Notes: generated by a model from the letters alone, not told the origin. A stretch of DNA of 48,117 nt from Candidatus Saccharicenans sp. (GCA_026414545.1 JAOAIU010000003.1:1-48117); one strand, 5' to 3'; positions 36,851-45,657 are shown, counted from the first letter of the stretch. Program-made: numbers and translations.

Positions 36851-36905
36851 AGGCTCTGGTCCCGCTGCTGGCCATCAGCGGAGCCAGAGCCTTTTTATTT
36901 TTCAG
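36851..36905 (+). terminator. strong intrinsic terminator after hppA
   Basis: A 9-bp stem AGGCTCTGG/CCAGAGCCT (36851-36859 with 36883-36891) has additional inner pairing and is followed by TTTTTATTTTT. It lies only about 20 bp before the next gene's start, so it may act as a leader attenuator for that gene too. Confidence 0.85.
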
Positions 36906-36926
36906 GGTCTGGCCCGGGAGGGAGTC

Positions 36927-38588
36927 ATGATTCCAGACAATAAAACTCATCCAACCGCCAAATCTTTATTTTCTTTGTTGTTGGCAGTAACTTTTTTATT
37001 ATCTTTTAATGCCTGTAGAGGGGAAAAGCCCGTGGTCGAAATCACGGCTGAAGAGCTGGCCGCCCACATCCGGATTCTGTCCGACGATATCTACGAGGGC
37101 CGGGGGCTGGGCACCAGAGGCATTGAGCTGGCGGCCGCCTACCAGGAAGATTTCTTCAGACAGTTTGGCCTGCAACCATTTCTGGGAGAGAACTTCCGGC
37201 AGGTTTTTACCCTGGTCGGAGTCCAGCCGGACCTGAAAGCCAGCCTGGAGATAGTCCCGGCCCGCGGTCGTCAACCGGCTGAGGCTTTGAGACCGGTGCT
37301 GCTCGAGGATTTTGTCATCAAGTCGGAACGGCCGGATTGCCCGCCCGAGGTAACGGCCGAGCTGGTCTATTGCGGCTACCTGATCCAGGCTCCTGAGCGT
37401 CAATGGGATGACCTTAAGGGTTATGACGTCAGGGGGAAGGTGCTACTGGTGGAAATCAACGAGCCCGGGAATTATCCCGGGGGTATATTCGACGGCGAGG
37501 ACATGAATTATTACGGCCGCTGGATTTACAAGTTCGAGAAAGCTACCGAGCTGGGAGCGGCCGGGGTGCTGATTATCCATAATGATAAAGGAGCCACCTA
37601 CGGCTGGAGTGTGGTTCGCAATTCCTGGGCCAAGGAATCTTTTTTCCTGCCTGAAAAGAAAAGGACTCTCTTTTTCCAGGGCTGGGTCACTGGTCAGATG
37701 GCCGAAAGGATATTGGCCTCAGCTGGCCTGGACCGACAGAAGCTCCTGGCAGAGGCCGAGAGGCCGGATTTTTCTCCCCGGCCGCTGGGGCTTTCGGTTC
37801 GGGTCCGGCAGGCTCCGACCTTCAGAGAGGTGCGGGCTGAAAACGTTGTGGGCTGGCTCAGGAGCAACAGGCCGGAGGCCAGGAATAAGTACGCGATAAT
37901 TTCTGCCCACTATGACCACCTGGGGAAGGATCCCAACCTCCAGGGGGACCAGGTTTACAATGGAGCCATCGATAACTGTTCGGCCACGGCCTGCCTGCTA
38001 GCCCTGGCTGGATATTATTCTCAGTTTAAGGGAGACCTGCCGCTAAACCTGGTTTTTGCCGCGGTGACAGCCGAGGAGCAGAACCTGCTCGGCTCTGACT
38101 ACCTGGCCGCTCATCTCCCCGTGCCCAACTCCTCGGTCCTGGCCAACCTCAATTTTGAAATGAGCAACGTCTGGGGAGAAACTGAGGACGTTTATGCCAT
38201 AGGGGCCAGGTTTTCTGACCTGGATGACCTCTGCCGCCTGGCCGCCGGGAAGCTCGGTTATCGTTACATTCCTGAGCGTGGCGGTAATTACGGCTTTTTC
38301 TTCCGCTCGGACCAGCTGAGCTTTGCCCGGCATGGAATTCCCGCTGTCTGGCTGCACGAGGGGGTGGTGGCCCGGGGGCCTGACCCGGACCGGGTGTTGA
38401 AGAAAGCTGAGGAATACCAGAAACTTCATTATCACCAGGTAACAGATGAATTCCAGGAGGACTGGGATATGCGAGGCGCCCTGCAGCTGCTGCGTTGGGC
38501 CAGGGAAATAATCGACCTGCTGGGCCGGCAGGAAAAATTGCCGCAGTTCCGGGCTGACAGTGCCTTCCAGCGTCCGGTTTCTGAATAG
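36927..38588 (+). CDS. M28 family peptidase, predicted lipoprotein
   Basis: A 553-residue protein with a lipoprotein signal (lipobox-like SFNAC, Cys30), an M28 zinc-peptidase domain and a PA insert (DVRGKVLLVEINEP ... GVLIIHN). Metal motifs: ISAHYDHLG (His), NGAIDNCSA (bridging Asp), VTAEEQNLLG (Glu pair). The fourth ligand position reads NFEM where NxDM is usual, and the last one FFRSDQLSF where SDH is usual. I recall SDQ in other M28 lipoproteins, so it may be a subfamily trait, but catalytic activity is not certain. GGGAGGGAG precedes the ATG. The hppA terminator sits in its leader. Confidence 0.88.
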   Translation: MIPDNKTHPTAKSLFSLLLAVTFLLSFNACRGEKPVVEITAEELAAHIRILSDDIYEGRGLGTRGIELAAAYQEDFFRQFGLQPFLGENFRQVFTLVGVQPDLKASLEIVPARGRQPAEALRPVLLEDFVIKSERPDCPPEVTAELVYCGYLIQAPERQWDDLKGYDVRGKVLLVEINEPGNYPGGIFDGEDMNYYGRWIYKFEKATELGAAGVLIIHNDKGATYGWSVVRNSWAKESFFLPEKKRTLFFQGWVTGQMAERILASAGLDRQKLLAEAERPDFSPRPLGLSVRVRQAPTFREVRAENVVGWLRSNRPEARNKYAIISAHYDHLGKDPNLQGDQVYNGAIDNCSATACLLALAGYYSQFKGDLPLNLVFAAVTAEEQNLLGSDYLAAHLPVPNSSVLANLNFEMSNVWGETEDVYAIGARFSDLDDLCRLAAGKLGYRYIPERGGNYGFFFRSDQLSFARHGIPAVWLHEGVVARGPDPDRVLKKAEEYQKLHYHQVTDEFQEDWDMRGALQLLRWAREIIDLLGRQEKLPQFRADSAFQRPVSE

Positions 38589-38652
38589 AGCAAAGTTTAA
38601 GCCGGTTGTTGAAAATCAGCGGCTTTGTGATAAAATCAATATCTAATTAAAA

Positions 38653-39564
38653 ATGAACCTCAGAGAGACCACTTTTGGCGAATTCTTAAAGCCCTCCCAG
38701 ATAATCTTCGACCTCAAGAGCAAGGATAAACTGGAAGCCATCGAAGAACTCCTGGACAGCCTGGTCAGGCTGAAGCTCATCAGCAATAAAAACCTGACCC
38801 TGACCCGAATCGTTGACCGGGAAAACCTGGAATCGACCGCCCTGGGACATGGCATTGCCGTTCCCCACGCCCGGGTCGACACAGAAAGCCAGATTGCCGT
38901 GGCCGTTGGCCGGTCGGCCGAGGGCCTTGATTTTGATGCGCCCGATGGGCAACCGGTCAAGCTGATCATCCTGGTCATCTGGAACCCGACCATCCCGGGC
39001 CTGTTCAATCATCTGTTTGCCGGTCTGGCCAGTTTCCTGATAAAACCAGAAAACAGGTTCAGGCTGTTCAATTCCAGGGATAAAGAGGAGCTGCATTCTG
39101 TTCTGTCCGAGATACGGTTTTCTTTTCCCAGAGAAGATAAAATCATCAACCGGGCCAGCCTGCTAAAAAAACTGCAGGACATCGAAATAAAAATCAGGCG
39201 GGCCCCGAAGGATAAACTGGAAGAACTGCAGAAACACCGCAACCTCATCCGGGAGGAGCTGGACCAGTCGCTGCTGGCCCGCTTCGACCTGCTGATGGAC
39301 CGCTATGGCTATGCCGTGGCCGAGGTGGCCGATGGAATCTGCCACAGCTGCAACATGAGCGTTTCCACCCAGATGGCTTCAGCCATCGAGGAAAGCAACG
39401 ATATCTATGTTTGCGAGAATTGCGGAAAATACCTGGTGGCGGCCAGAAAAGAGAAAGTGAGCAGAGAAAAGGTGGAAAAGGCCCGAAGGGAAAAAGCGGC
39501 AGCCCGGGCTGATAAGGCCGGTAAGACCAAAGAAGCTGGCAAGAAAAAGCCCGCCAAAAAATAA
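38653..39564 (+). CDS. PTS EIIA (EIIA-Ntr/Fru-type) domain fused to a C4 zinc-ribbon and lysine-rich tail
   Basis: A 303-residue cytoplasmic protein. Residues 1-155 form a PTS_EIIA_2 domain with the phosphorylatable His72 in GHGIAVPHAR. A helical linker (about 165-215) leads to a zinc ribbon with CHSC (230-233) and CENC (254-257), and a Lys/Ala-rich tail (265-303). The EIIA half is like the regulatory PtsN proteins. The C-terminal half resembles the coiled-coil plus zinc-ribbon of CT398/DksA-like proteins that touch nucleic acid or the transcription machinery. It may couple PTS phosphorylation state to a nucleic-acid-binding function (inference). No ribosome site is visible before ATG 38653; the leader is very AT-rich. 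Confidence 0.85.
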   Translation: MNLRETTFGEFLKPSQIIFDLKSKDKLEAIEELLDSLVRLKLISNKNLTLTRIVDRENLESTALGHGIAVPHARVDTESQIAVAVGRSAEGLDFDAPDGQPVKLIILVIWNPTIPGLFNHLFAGLASFLIKPENRFRLFNSRDKEELHSVLSEIRFSFPREDKIINRASLLKKLQDIEIKIRRAPKDKLEELQKHRNLIREELDQSLLARFDLLMDRYGYAVAEVADGICHSCNMSVSTQMASAIEESNDIYVCENCGKYLVAARKEKVSREKVEKARREKAAARADKAGKTKEAGKKKPAKK

Positions 39565-39595
39565 TACTCTCTTCCCTAGAGAACTTCTGACTCGA

Positions 39596-39622
39596 CCGGC
39601 TTGCCGGGTTTCTCTTTATTTT
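39596..39622 (+). terminator. weak intrinsic terminator between convergent genes
   Basis: CCGGC-TT-GCCGG (39596-39607) is followed by GTTTCTCTTTATTTT, ending the EIIA-fusion transcript. Confidence 0.45.
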
Positions 39623-39625
39623 GCC

Positions 39626-41374
39626 TTACCGACTTAAACTTCTGGCCGACAGGTTGACCGGCTGAAGAAGACGGTAAACGGGGAGTTCAGAGAGGCCACG
39701 CTGCCACTGCCCGGCCAGGTAGCGGTCAAAGAAATTCCAGGCTACCAGCCCATCGTCGCTTTCCGGCTCCAGCAGGTAAGCGGCCAGGAAGCCCAGAGGC
39801 TGGGCCGTCCTGACCAGCATGGTTTCAGCCGGGAATTTTCTGGCTTCTTTTTTGTATTCTCCCTTTATCTGGTTCAGGCGATGTCCTTGGAAAGGCCGGT
39901 CCGCTCCCTTGAGTTCCTTTGGCATAAAAATCTCAACTTCCAGGTTAGTCTCTTCCGTCAATGCTTCAACCAGCAGGCCATGAGCCAGCAATTTTTCTTT
40001 TATTTCGGGGTCGGGAACCGGTATCAGGTAGGCAAAGGGAAAGGGCACTGTTCTCTTGGGGCGGTAATCGGCAAAGTAGGGAACGGTGACCGGTTTTTTC
40101 CGGTCGGTAGGTTTTAGCTGCGGGAAACCTCCGCCAGGCCTTTCTGTTACTTCCAGCTCGTAGGCATTGATGGTGACCGGCCTGGACAGGGGCAGAAGGT
40201 CATATTCGACTGCAAAGCTCCTGCCTTCTGGATTGAGGCCGTGCTGGATGGTCCGGCGGTCAGCTTCCTCCACGAGCTTCTGTATCTCCGCGGTCTTGAG
40301 GGTGCAATAGTCCAGGATTGCCTTCAGAAAGTAGAAACAACTCATCACCCTGGTCTTATAATCGGCATGGACGTAATTCTCGTCGAGGATGGACAGCCTG
40401 TTCCGCAGACCAGCATAGTTGGTAAAATAACGCGGTTGGGGTTCGAAGGTTACCCAGCCCTGGGAAGGGTCCCGCCAGTCGCGGAACATGCCGTAGGGTA
40501 CGGCCAGGATGCTGTATTTCTCCTTCATGGCCTTAACAATAGCTGGCAGCATGGAATCACGCTGATAGGCCAGAAGTTCCTGGTCGGAGTTGGGATTGAG
40601 CGGCCAGGAGTAGGTCACCGTTTCTTCATGATAAGCGCCGTCGGTGGTATGACAATCAACCACCAGGGCCGGGTCCCAGGAATTCAGGATGTTGCTGACC
40701 ACCGCCTTCATCTCGGGGCTTTCCAGCTTGACCGCATCCCGGTTGAGGTCCAGATTCAGGGCGTTCTGGCGGACACCTACGCCCTGCTCCGGTCCCGGTT
40801 GCTGGCGCCGATTTTCCGGGCTTATCCTTTCATTACCGTCAGCGTTCAGGTTGGGAACGATCAGCACCACCAGGTTGTTGAGGTAGGGATGGGCAGGGGT
40901 CATCAGGATTTCCCTGGCCAGCATCAGGCAGGCCTCTTTGCCTTCCACTTCGCCGGCATGGATGTTAGCCTGTATGTAAACGATGGTTTTTCTTAAATTC
41001 CTGGCAGCCTGGGGTGTGTGGACGGGCGGGTTGCTTAGAATGAGCATCGGAAGGCGTCGACCTTCGGCAGTCTGACCGATATCCTGGACCACCAGGTTGG
41101 GGCTGACCTTTTGCAACTCGGTTATTAAGCCCAGCACTTCTTGGTAGCGGGAGGTGGCCGTGAAATTGCTTTTTTCGGCCACCGTTAGCAGGTTTTCGGG
41201 AATGACGACCGGCTGGGCTGGAGCCGCGGCGGCCTGTTTTTTCTGGTTGTCAGCTGGCCGGGTTTTCTGCTGAGGGGCAGCGGCTGCCATTACCACCACA
41301 ACCCGGGCCAGTCCCAGGATCAGAACCAGGGTCAGGGCCAATATCTTGCCGGAAGCAAATGTTCTTTGTTTCAT
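39626..41374 (-). CDS. exported M14 family zinc carboxypeptidase
   Basis: A 582-residue precursor with a signal peptide (about 1-32) and an Ala/Gln-rich low-complexity linker (about 32-60). The M14 domain has YIQANIHAGEVEGKEA (His and Glu ligands), LNLDLNRDAVKLESPE (Arg region), and VVDCHTTDG (third ligand His). About 220 residues follow without recognised motif. M14 peptidases trim C-terminal residues; the long C-terminal half suggests a bacteria-specific subfamily. RBS AGGGTGA before ATG 41374. It is divergent from the release-factor-like gene across a 393-bp region. Confidence 0.9.
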   Translation of the reverse strand: MKQRTFASGKILALTLVLILGLARVVVVMAAAAPQQKTRPADNQKKQAAAAPAQPVVIPENLLTVAEKSNFTATSRYQEVLGLITELQKVSPNLVVQDIGQTAEGRRLPMLILSNPPVHTPQAARNLRKTIVYIQANIHAGEVEGKEACLMLAREILMTPAHPYLNNLVVLIVPNLNADGNERISPENRRQQPGPEQGVGVRQNALNLDLNRDAVKLESPEMKAVVSNILNSWDPALVVDCHTTDGAYHEETVTYSWPLNPNSDQELLAYQRDSMLPAIVKAMKEKYSILAVPYGMFRDWRDPSQGWVTFEPQPRYFTNYAGLRNRLSILDENYVHADYKTRVMSCFYFLKAILDYCTLKTAEIQKLVEEADRRTIQHGLNPEGRSFAVEYDLLPLSRPVTINAYELEVTERPGGGFPQLKPTDRKKPVTVPYFADYRPKRTVPFPFAYLIPVPDPEIKEKLLAHGLLVEALTEETNLEVEIFMPKELKGADRPFQGHRLNQIKGEYKKEARKFPAETMLVRTAQPLGFLAAYLLEPESDDGLVAWNFFDRYLAGQWQRGLSELPVYRLLQPVNLSARSLSR

Positions 41375-41767
41375 GATTTCACCCTCTATCTGGATTTGCG
41401 CAGAATTTTTATCAGGCCTAAACCTCAGAAGCTGCTGGCGGCCTCCTGACGGGGGCGGCCCTTTAGATTTTTTTAAGAATCAGAGTTTACCGCCGCCCCT
41501 GCCTGTGGTCAACAGGATTTTTTACAGATCATGACCTGCTAGCCTTTTCAGAAGCGGAGACGGAAACAAGAGAAAACGCGAGCGAAACGGCCGGGGTGGT
41601 AGCGCCCGGCGGGCGAGTGGCCATCCGGGGTGGGGAGAGGATGGACAACGGCGCCCGGTGGCAACTATGAACTCAGTGGCTTCGGGTTCAGGGCGGCCAG
41701 CGGAGAAAGGCCCGAGCTGTTTACATTATCGTCCCGAGTTGTAAAATAACGACGGAGAAATAATAAC
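41375..41767. other. 393-bp intergenic region with GC-rich, hairpin-forming core
   Basis: No credible gene. The core (about 41580-41720) is GC-rich while its margins are AT-rich. It can form several short perfect stems: GCCGGG/CCCGGC (41590-41595 with 41605-41610), CCATCC/GGATGG (41621-41626 with 41639-41644) and GAACTC/GGGTTC (41669-41674 with 41684-41689). This could be a structured leader or small RNA; I recognise no family. Confidence 0.35.
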
Positions 41768-42193
41768 ATGGGAATGTTTCCGGTAAGACCAGAAAAAGAG
41801 AAAGACCTCCTGGAGCGCCTGGCCAGGCTGGGGGTCAAGGAATCCGACCTGGAGGAAAAATTTATTCGCTCTCAGGGGAAGGGCGGGCAGAAAGTCAACA
41901 AGTCGGCCACCTGCGTTTACTTAAAGCATCTGCCCACTGGTCTCGAAGTTAAATGCCAGCGGGAGCGCTCCCAGGCTCTGAACCGGTTCCTGGCCAGGAG
42001 AATCCTGGCGGAGAAGCTGGAAGCCAGGATTCTGGGAAAAGAAACAGAAGAACAGCAGAGGATTGAAAAAATCCGCCGGCAGAAACGAAAGAGGTCAAAA
42101 AAGGCCAGGGAGAAGATTCTGGCCGAGAAAAAAAGGCGGTCGCTCCTGAAAGAAATGAGAAAGGTTTTTCTCGGTTCGGAAGATGCCGATTGA
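41768..42193 (+). CDS. peptide chain release factor-like protein (GGQ domain; ArfB/C12orf65-like)
   Basis: A 141-residue protein comprising just the RF-1 peptidyl-hydrolase domain. The catalytic GKGGQKVNK (Gly39-Gly40-Gln41) is followed by LPTGLEVKCQRERSQALNR and a long, lysine/arginine-rich helical tail (about 85-135). Such short proteins lack codon-recognition domains and rescue stalled ribosomes, the basic tail inserting into the mRNA channel. The C12orf65/PCRF-like branch fits best because the tail is longer than in ArfB. ATG at 41768, with CGGAG 12 bp upstream. Convergent with the M20 gene with only 3 bp between stops. Confidence 0.9.
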   Translation: MGMFPVRPEKEKDLLERLARLGVKESDLEEKFIRSQGKGGQKVNKSATCVYLKHLPTGLEVKCQRERSQALNRFLARRILAEKLEARILGKETEEQQRIEKIRRQKRKRSKKAREKILAEKKRRSLLKEMRKVFLGSEDAD

Positions 42194-42196
42194 ACC

Positions 42197-43432
42197 TCAC
42201 TCGGAGGCCAGGCTGATTAAGGCCTGCAGGAGCAGGTTGGTGGCCTTTTCCAGGTCTTCCAGGTTGATGGCTTCCTCAGGGGTGTGGCTGAGGCCGTCGA
42301 CCGTTGGTATGAAAATCATGGCGACCGGGCAAATGGCCGAGAGTATTTGGGCGTCGTGCCCGGCACCGCTGGGTATCAATCTGTATTCGTAGCCCAGCTC
42401 CTCGCACCATCCTTTCAACCTGTTCAGAAGCTGTTCACTTATTTTTACCGGTTCGGTGCTGTCCACGATCCGGTGGTAAAAGGTTAACCCCCTGGTCGAG
42501 GCTACTTCCGCGGCCAGGGCCAGCACTTCTGCCTCCATGGACTTTAAGGACTCGGCTTCCTGGCTTCTCAGGTCGAGGGTGAAATCGGCTTCGCCAGGAA
42601 TGATGGAGAAAGAACCCGGTTTGAGCAAAACCCGGCCGATGGTGATGCTATTCCCGTAATATTTTCTGGCCACCAGCTGGGTGGCCCTCAGGGCGAAGTC
42701 GGCCAGGGCAATAAAAGCATCCTGCCTGAGCTCGAGAGGAGTGGTGCCCGCATGCCCGGCACGCCCGACGAAAGTGGCCTGGTAATAACGTTTACCGGCT
42801 ATGGACGAAACCAGCCCGATGGGAACGCCTTCCTCCTCTAACACCGGACCCTGCTCGATATGGATTTCCAGAAAAGCCGATAGCTCTGGTCTGCTTCCGG
42901 CCGCCCTGGCTACCGAATCCGTCGATAGGCCGGCCTTCTGCAATATTTCTTCCAGGGAATGGCCGAACTGGGTGCGGGCGGTCTGGAGCTGACCGGGGAG
43001 AAGTTGCCCGGTAAAAGCCCGGCTCCCCAGGAAGTCGCCGACCAGGTTACCCTCTTCATCGGTGAAAGAAACCACCTCCAGAGTCTTATTTAAGGTGACC
43101 CCATTTTCACTAATTGTCCTGAGGCATTCCAGCCCGGCCAGAACTCCGACCGAGCCGTCATAGCGGCCGCCGTTCAGCACGGTATCCAGGTGGGAACCGG
43201 TCATTACTACCTGGGGTTGCTTTCCCGGATAGCGGCCGAAGATGTTCCCGGCCCCGTCCTGACGATAAACAAGTCCAGCCTCTTCAATCTTCCGCTTGAG
43301 CCATTGCCTGGCTTCCAGGTCGGGCAGACTGAATGAAGGACGCGAAATACCACCCTTCTGGTCCTGGCCAATTGTTCCCAGTTCTTCCAGGTCCCGGACC
43401 AGGCGTTCAAAATTTATTCTTAAATCTTTCAT
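42197..43432 (-). CDS. M20-family amidohydrolase (allantoate amidohydrolase / N-carbamoyl-amino-acid hydrolase type)
   Basis: A 411-residue enzyme. Metal-site motifs are MTGSHLDTV, GGRYDGSVGV, FTDEEGN and ILEIHIEQGP-like LEIHIEQGP, followed by the dimerisation lid (GRAGHAGTTPLELRQDA) and a C-terminal IPSGAGHDAQ. This is the HyuC/AllC branch, which hydrolyses N-carbamoyl amino acids, allantoate or ureidoglycolate. No ureide-pathway genes are nearby, so the substrate is open. The gene starts 15 bp after the pdxJ stop with no own ribosome site, suggesting coupling to pdxJ. All metal ligands look intact. Confidence 0.92.
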   Translation of the reverse strand: MKDLRINFERLVRDLEELGTIGQDQKGGISRPSFSLPDLEARQWLKRKIEEAGLVYRQDGAGNIFGRYPGKQPQVVMTGSHLDTVLNGGRYDGSVGVLAGLECLRTISENGVTLNKTLEVVSFTDEEGNLVGDFLGSRAFTGQLLPGQLQTARTQFGHSLEEILQKAGLSTDSVARAAGSRPELSAFLEIHIEQGPVLEEEGVPIGLVSSIAGKRYYQATFVGRAGHAGTTPLELRQDAFIALADFALRATQLVARKYYGNSITIGRVLLKPGSFSIIPGEADFTLDLRSQEAESLKSMEAEVLALAAEVASTRGLTFYHRIVDSTEPVKISEQLLNRLKGWCEELGYEYRLIPSGAGHDAQILSAICPVAMIFIPTVDGLSHTPEEAINLEDLEKATNLLLQALISLASE

Positions 43433-43447
43433 CTTGGCGGGGATAAA

Positions 43448-44161
43448 TTATCTTTCCAGCAGGGCCAGCATCTCTTTAACGGCCTGGAACATTCCCACCA
43501 TGGCGGCCCTGGCCACGATGGCAAAGCCTATGCTCAGCTCGGTAATTTCCCCAATCTCCACGATGGGCCGAACGTTGTGGTAGTCAAGGCCGTGCCCGGC
43601 ATGAACTTCCAGACCCAAGCTGCGGGCATAGGCAGCCGCTCCCTTTACTTCTTCGAGGTGTTTCTGCCGGTCCCTTTCTTTCCGGGCCTCGGCGTATTTT
43701 CCGGTATTGATTTCGATGAGGTCGACGCCGACCTGGCGGCAGGCTTCAAGCTGAGGCCGGTCGGGGTCGACAAATATGCTGACCCGGATGCCGGCTTTCT
43801 TCAGCCGGGGAATGTAGGCGAGAAGATGCTTCTTGTTACCAATGACATCGAGTCCGCCCTGGGTGGTGACCTCGTTCGGGCTTTCCGGTACGAGAGAGAC
43901 TACCTCAGGTTTAATCTTCCGGGCTATGTCCAGCATTTCCTGAGTGGCTGCCATCTCCAGGTTTAATCTGGTTTTAATCGTTTCTCTGAGCAGCTTCAGG
44001 TCTCTTTCCTGGACATGTCGCCGGTCACCTCGCAGGTGACAGACTATGCCGTGGGCCCCGGCCTGTTCGGCCAGCAGGGCAGCCAGAACCGGCTCAGGCT
44101 CGCTGGCTTTTCTGGCTTGCCTGATGGTGGCAATATGGTCGATATTCACTGATAGATGCAT
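43448..44161 (-). CDS. pdxJ: pyridoxine 5'-phosphate synthase PdxJ
   Basis: A 237-residue TIM-barrel enzyme: LSVNIDHIATIRQAR at the N-terminus, HLRGDRRHV, NLEMAAT, EVVSLVPE, SIFVDPD, IEINTGKYA and HAGHGLDY. These give the full set of PdxJ active-site loops. It condenses 3-amino-1-hydroxyacetone 1-phosphate with 1-deoxy-D-xylulose 5-phosphate to pyridoxine 5'-phosphate, the last-but-one step of the DXP-dependent B6 route. RBS GGAGGTCATT before ATG 44161. Follows glmM on the same strand after a 67-bp gap that holds a hairpin, so transcription may be partly independent. Confidence 0.96.
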   Translation of the reverse strand: MHLSVNIDHIATIRQARKASEPEPVLAALLAEQAGAHGIVCHLRGDRRHVQERDLKLLRETIKTRLNLEMAATQEMLDIARKIKPEVVSLVPESPNEVTTQGGLDVIGNKKHLLAYIPRLKKAGIRVSIFVDPDRPQLEACRQVGVDLIEINTGKYAEARKERDRQKHLEEVKGAAAYARSLGLEVHAGHGLDYHNVRPIVEIGEITELSIGFAIVARAAMVGMFQAVKEMLALLER

Positions 44162-44193
44162 AATGACCTCCGCTGCTCTTTTTAATATTAATT

Positions 44194-44225
44194 AATCCGG
44201 CTGGTAACTATTAACCGGCCGGATT
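44194..44225 (-). terminator. hairpin between glmM and pdxJ
   Basis: An 8-bp perfect stem AATCCGGC/GCCGGATT (44194-44201 with 44218-44225) encloses a further partial stem and lies 3 bp after the glmM stop. The sequence after it is AT-rich but without a clean T-run; a partial terminator or processing site is likely. Confidence 0.45.
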
Positions 44226-44228
44226 TAA

Positions 44229-45596
44229 TTACCTGACCAGACCCTCACTTCGCCGGCTGCCGCAACAACTGTCGATGACCCTGGCCAGCCGGGCGGCCAG
44301 TTCTTCAATAAGACACCGGTCCGGGCCTTCAATCATCACCCGGGCCAGCATTTCCGTTCCGGAATAGCGGACCTCCAGGCGGCCGTTTTTCCCCAGCCGG
44401 TTTCTTACCTCGGCTGCTTGCTCCTCGTAGCCCGGGATTTCTTGGAAGGGCACCTTTTCCCGGACTGGTACATTGAGCAGAATCTGCGGGTATTCCTGGA
44501 AATCCCGGACCAACTCGGACAGGCTTTTTCCTTTCTCCAGCATGACCTCCAGCATTTTGAGCGAGGTCAGCAGGCCGTCGCCGGCTATCGATTGGTCCAG
44601 GAAAATGGTATGTCCCGATTGCTCGCCGCCCAGGCTATAGCCGCCCTTCAGCATTTCCTCCAGAACGTACTTGTCCCCGACCCTGGTCCGGAGAAGCTTG
44701 ATTCCGTTGTCTTCCAGTATTCTTTCCAGGCCCATGTTGCTCATGATGGTGGCCACCACCGTATCTTTTTTCAGAGACTCTTTTTCCTTGAGGTGCAAGG
44801 CCTGGACATACAGGGTGTGGTCGCCGTTGAGAACCCTGCCCCGTTCGTCAACCCAGACGGCCCGGTCAGCGTCGCCGTCAAAGGCCACCCCCAGGTCAGC
44901 CCCTTCAGTTACGACTTTTTTGGCCAGCTGTTCGGGATGGAGAGAGCCGCAACCGCTATTGATGTTTTTTCCGTCCGGTTGGTTGTTGATGGTTACCGTC
45001 ACAAAGCCCAGGCTGTTAAAAAGGGCTGGGGCCAGTTGCGAGCTGGCCCCGTTGGCGCAGTCCACCACCAATTTCAGTTTTTTGTCAGGCCGGGCTGCAC
45101 AGGTCAGTCTCAGGAAATCCAGGTAATCATGGATGAGGTTCCGGTTGACCTTGATGAGGGAGCATTCCCGGGCCAGACCGGACGAAAGGCGGCCCGAGGT
45201 AATCTCGCTTTCCAGTTCCTCTTCCCAGTCTTCGGGGATCTTGGTGCCGAGGCGGGAGAAAATCTTTATTCCGTTATCCAGATACGGATTATGGGAGGCG
45301 GAGATGACGACACCGGCGCTGAAATTGTGACTTCTGACCAGGTAGGAAATGCCAGGAGTGGTGATGACTCCGGCCGAGACCGCCTGGCCGCCTCCTTGGA
45401 GGAAACCGGAAATCAGACACTCCTCCAGCCAGAGGCCAGACTCCCGGGTGTCGCGTCCGGTGACTATTCTGGGCAGAAGATTCCGGCGTTGCAACAGGCT
45501 GGCCAGGGCCCGCCCGAGAATGATGACTGATTTCTCATCCAGCGGAAATTCTCCAGCCCTGGCTCTCAATCCGTCGGTTCCGAACAGCTGGGGCAT
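44229..45596 (-). CDS. glmM: phosphoglucosamine mutase GlmM
   Basis: A 455-residue alpha-D-phosphohexomutase with FGTDGLRARAG at the N-terminus, the phospho-serine loop VISASHNPYLDNG (Ser101), the metal loop AFDGDADRAVWVD, the sugar loop GGEQSGH, and the C-terminal phosphate loop RYSGTEMLARVMIEG. It converts glucosamine-6-phosphate to glucosamine-1-phosphate for peptidoglycan and lipopolysaccharide precursors. It lies 61 bp after cdaR in the folP-cdaA-cdaR-glmM cluster; the cdaA-cdaR-glmM order is conserved in many bacteria and links c-di-AMP with cell-wall precursor supply. Start ATG with AAGGAAG upstream. Confidence 0.96.
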   Translation of the reverse strand: MPQLFGTDGLRARAGEFPLDEKSVIILGRALASLLQRRNLLPRIVTGRDTRESGLWLEECLISGFLQGGGQAVSAGVITTPGISYLVRSHNFSAGVVISASHNPYLDNGIKIFSRLGTKIPEDWEEELESEITSGRLSSGLARECSLIKVNRNLIHDYLDFLRLTCAARPDKKLKLVVDCANGASSQLAPALFNSLGFVTVTINNQPDGKNINSGCGSLHPEQLAKKVVTEGADLGVAFDGDADRAVWVDERGRVLNGDHTLYVQALHLKEKESLKKDTVVATIMSNMGLERILEDNGIKLLRTRVGDKYVLEEMLKGGYSLGGEQSGHTIFLDQSIAGDGLLTSLKMLEVMLEKGKSLSELVRDFQEYPQILLNVPVREKVPFQEIPGYEEQAAEVRNRLGKNGRLEVRYSGTEMLARVMIEGPDRCLIEELAARLARVIDSCCGSRRSEGLVR

Positions 45597-45657
45597 ATTA
45601 CTCTTTCTTCCTTTGCTTAGTTTGAGGCTGAAAGGCTGTAACTAATTTCAGACAATA

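Noticed and set aside
40241-40996. 251-codon frame antisense to the M14 carboxypeptidase
   Set aside because: No motif or start signal; sense gene is clear.
44418-45530. 370-codon open frame antisense to glmM
   Set aside because: It lies wholly inside glmM, is Pro/Gly/Gln-rich with no family features, and has no ribosome site. Long antisense frames are expected in GC-rich coding DNA.
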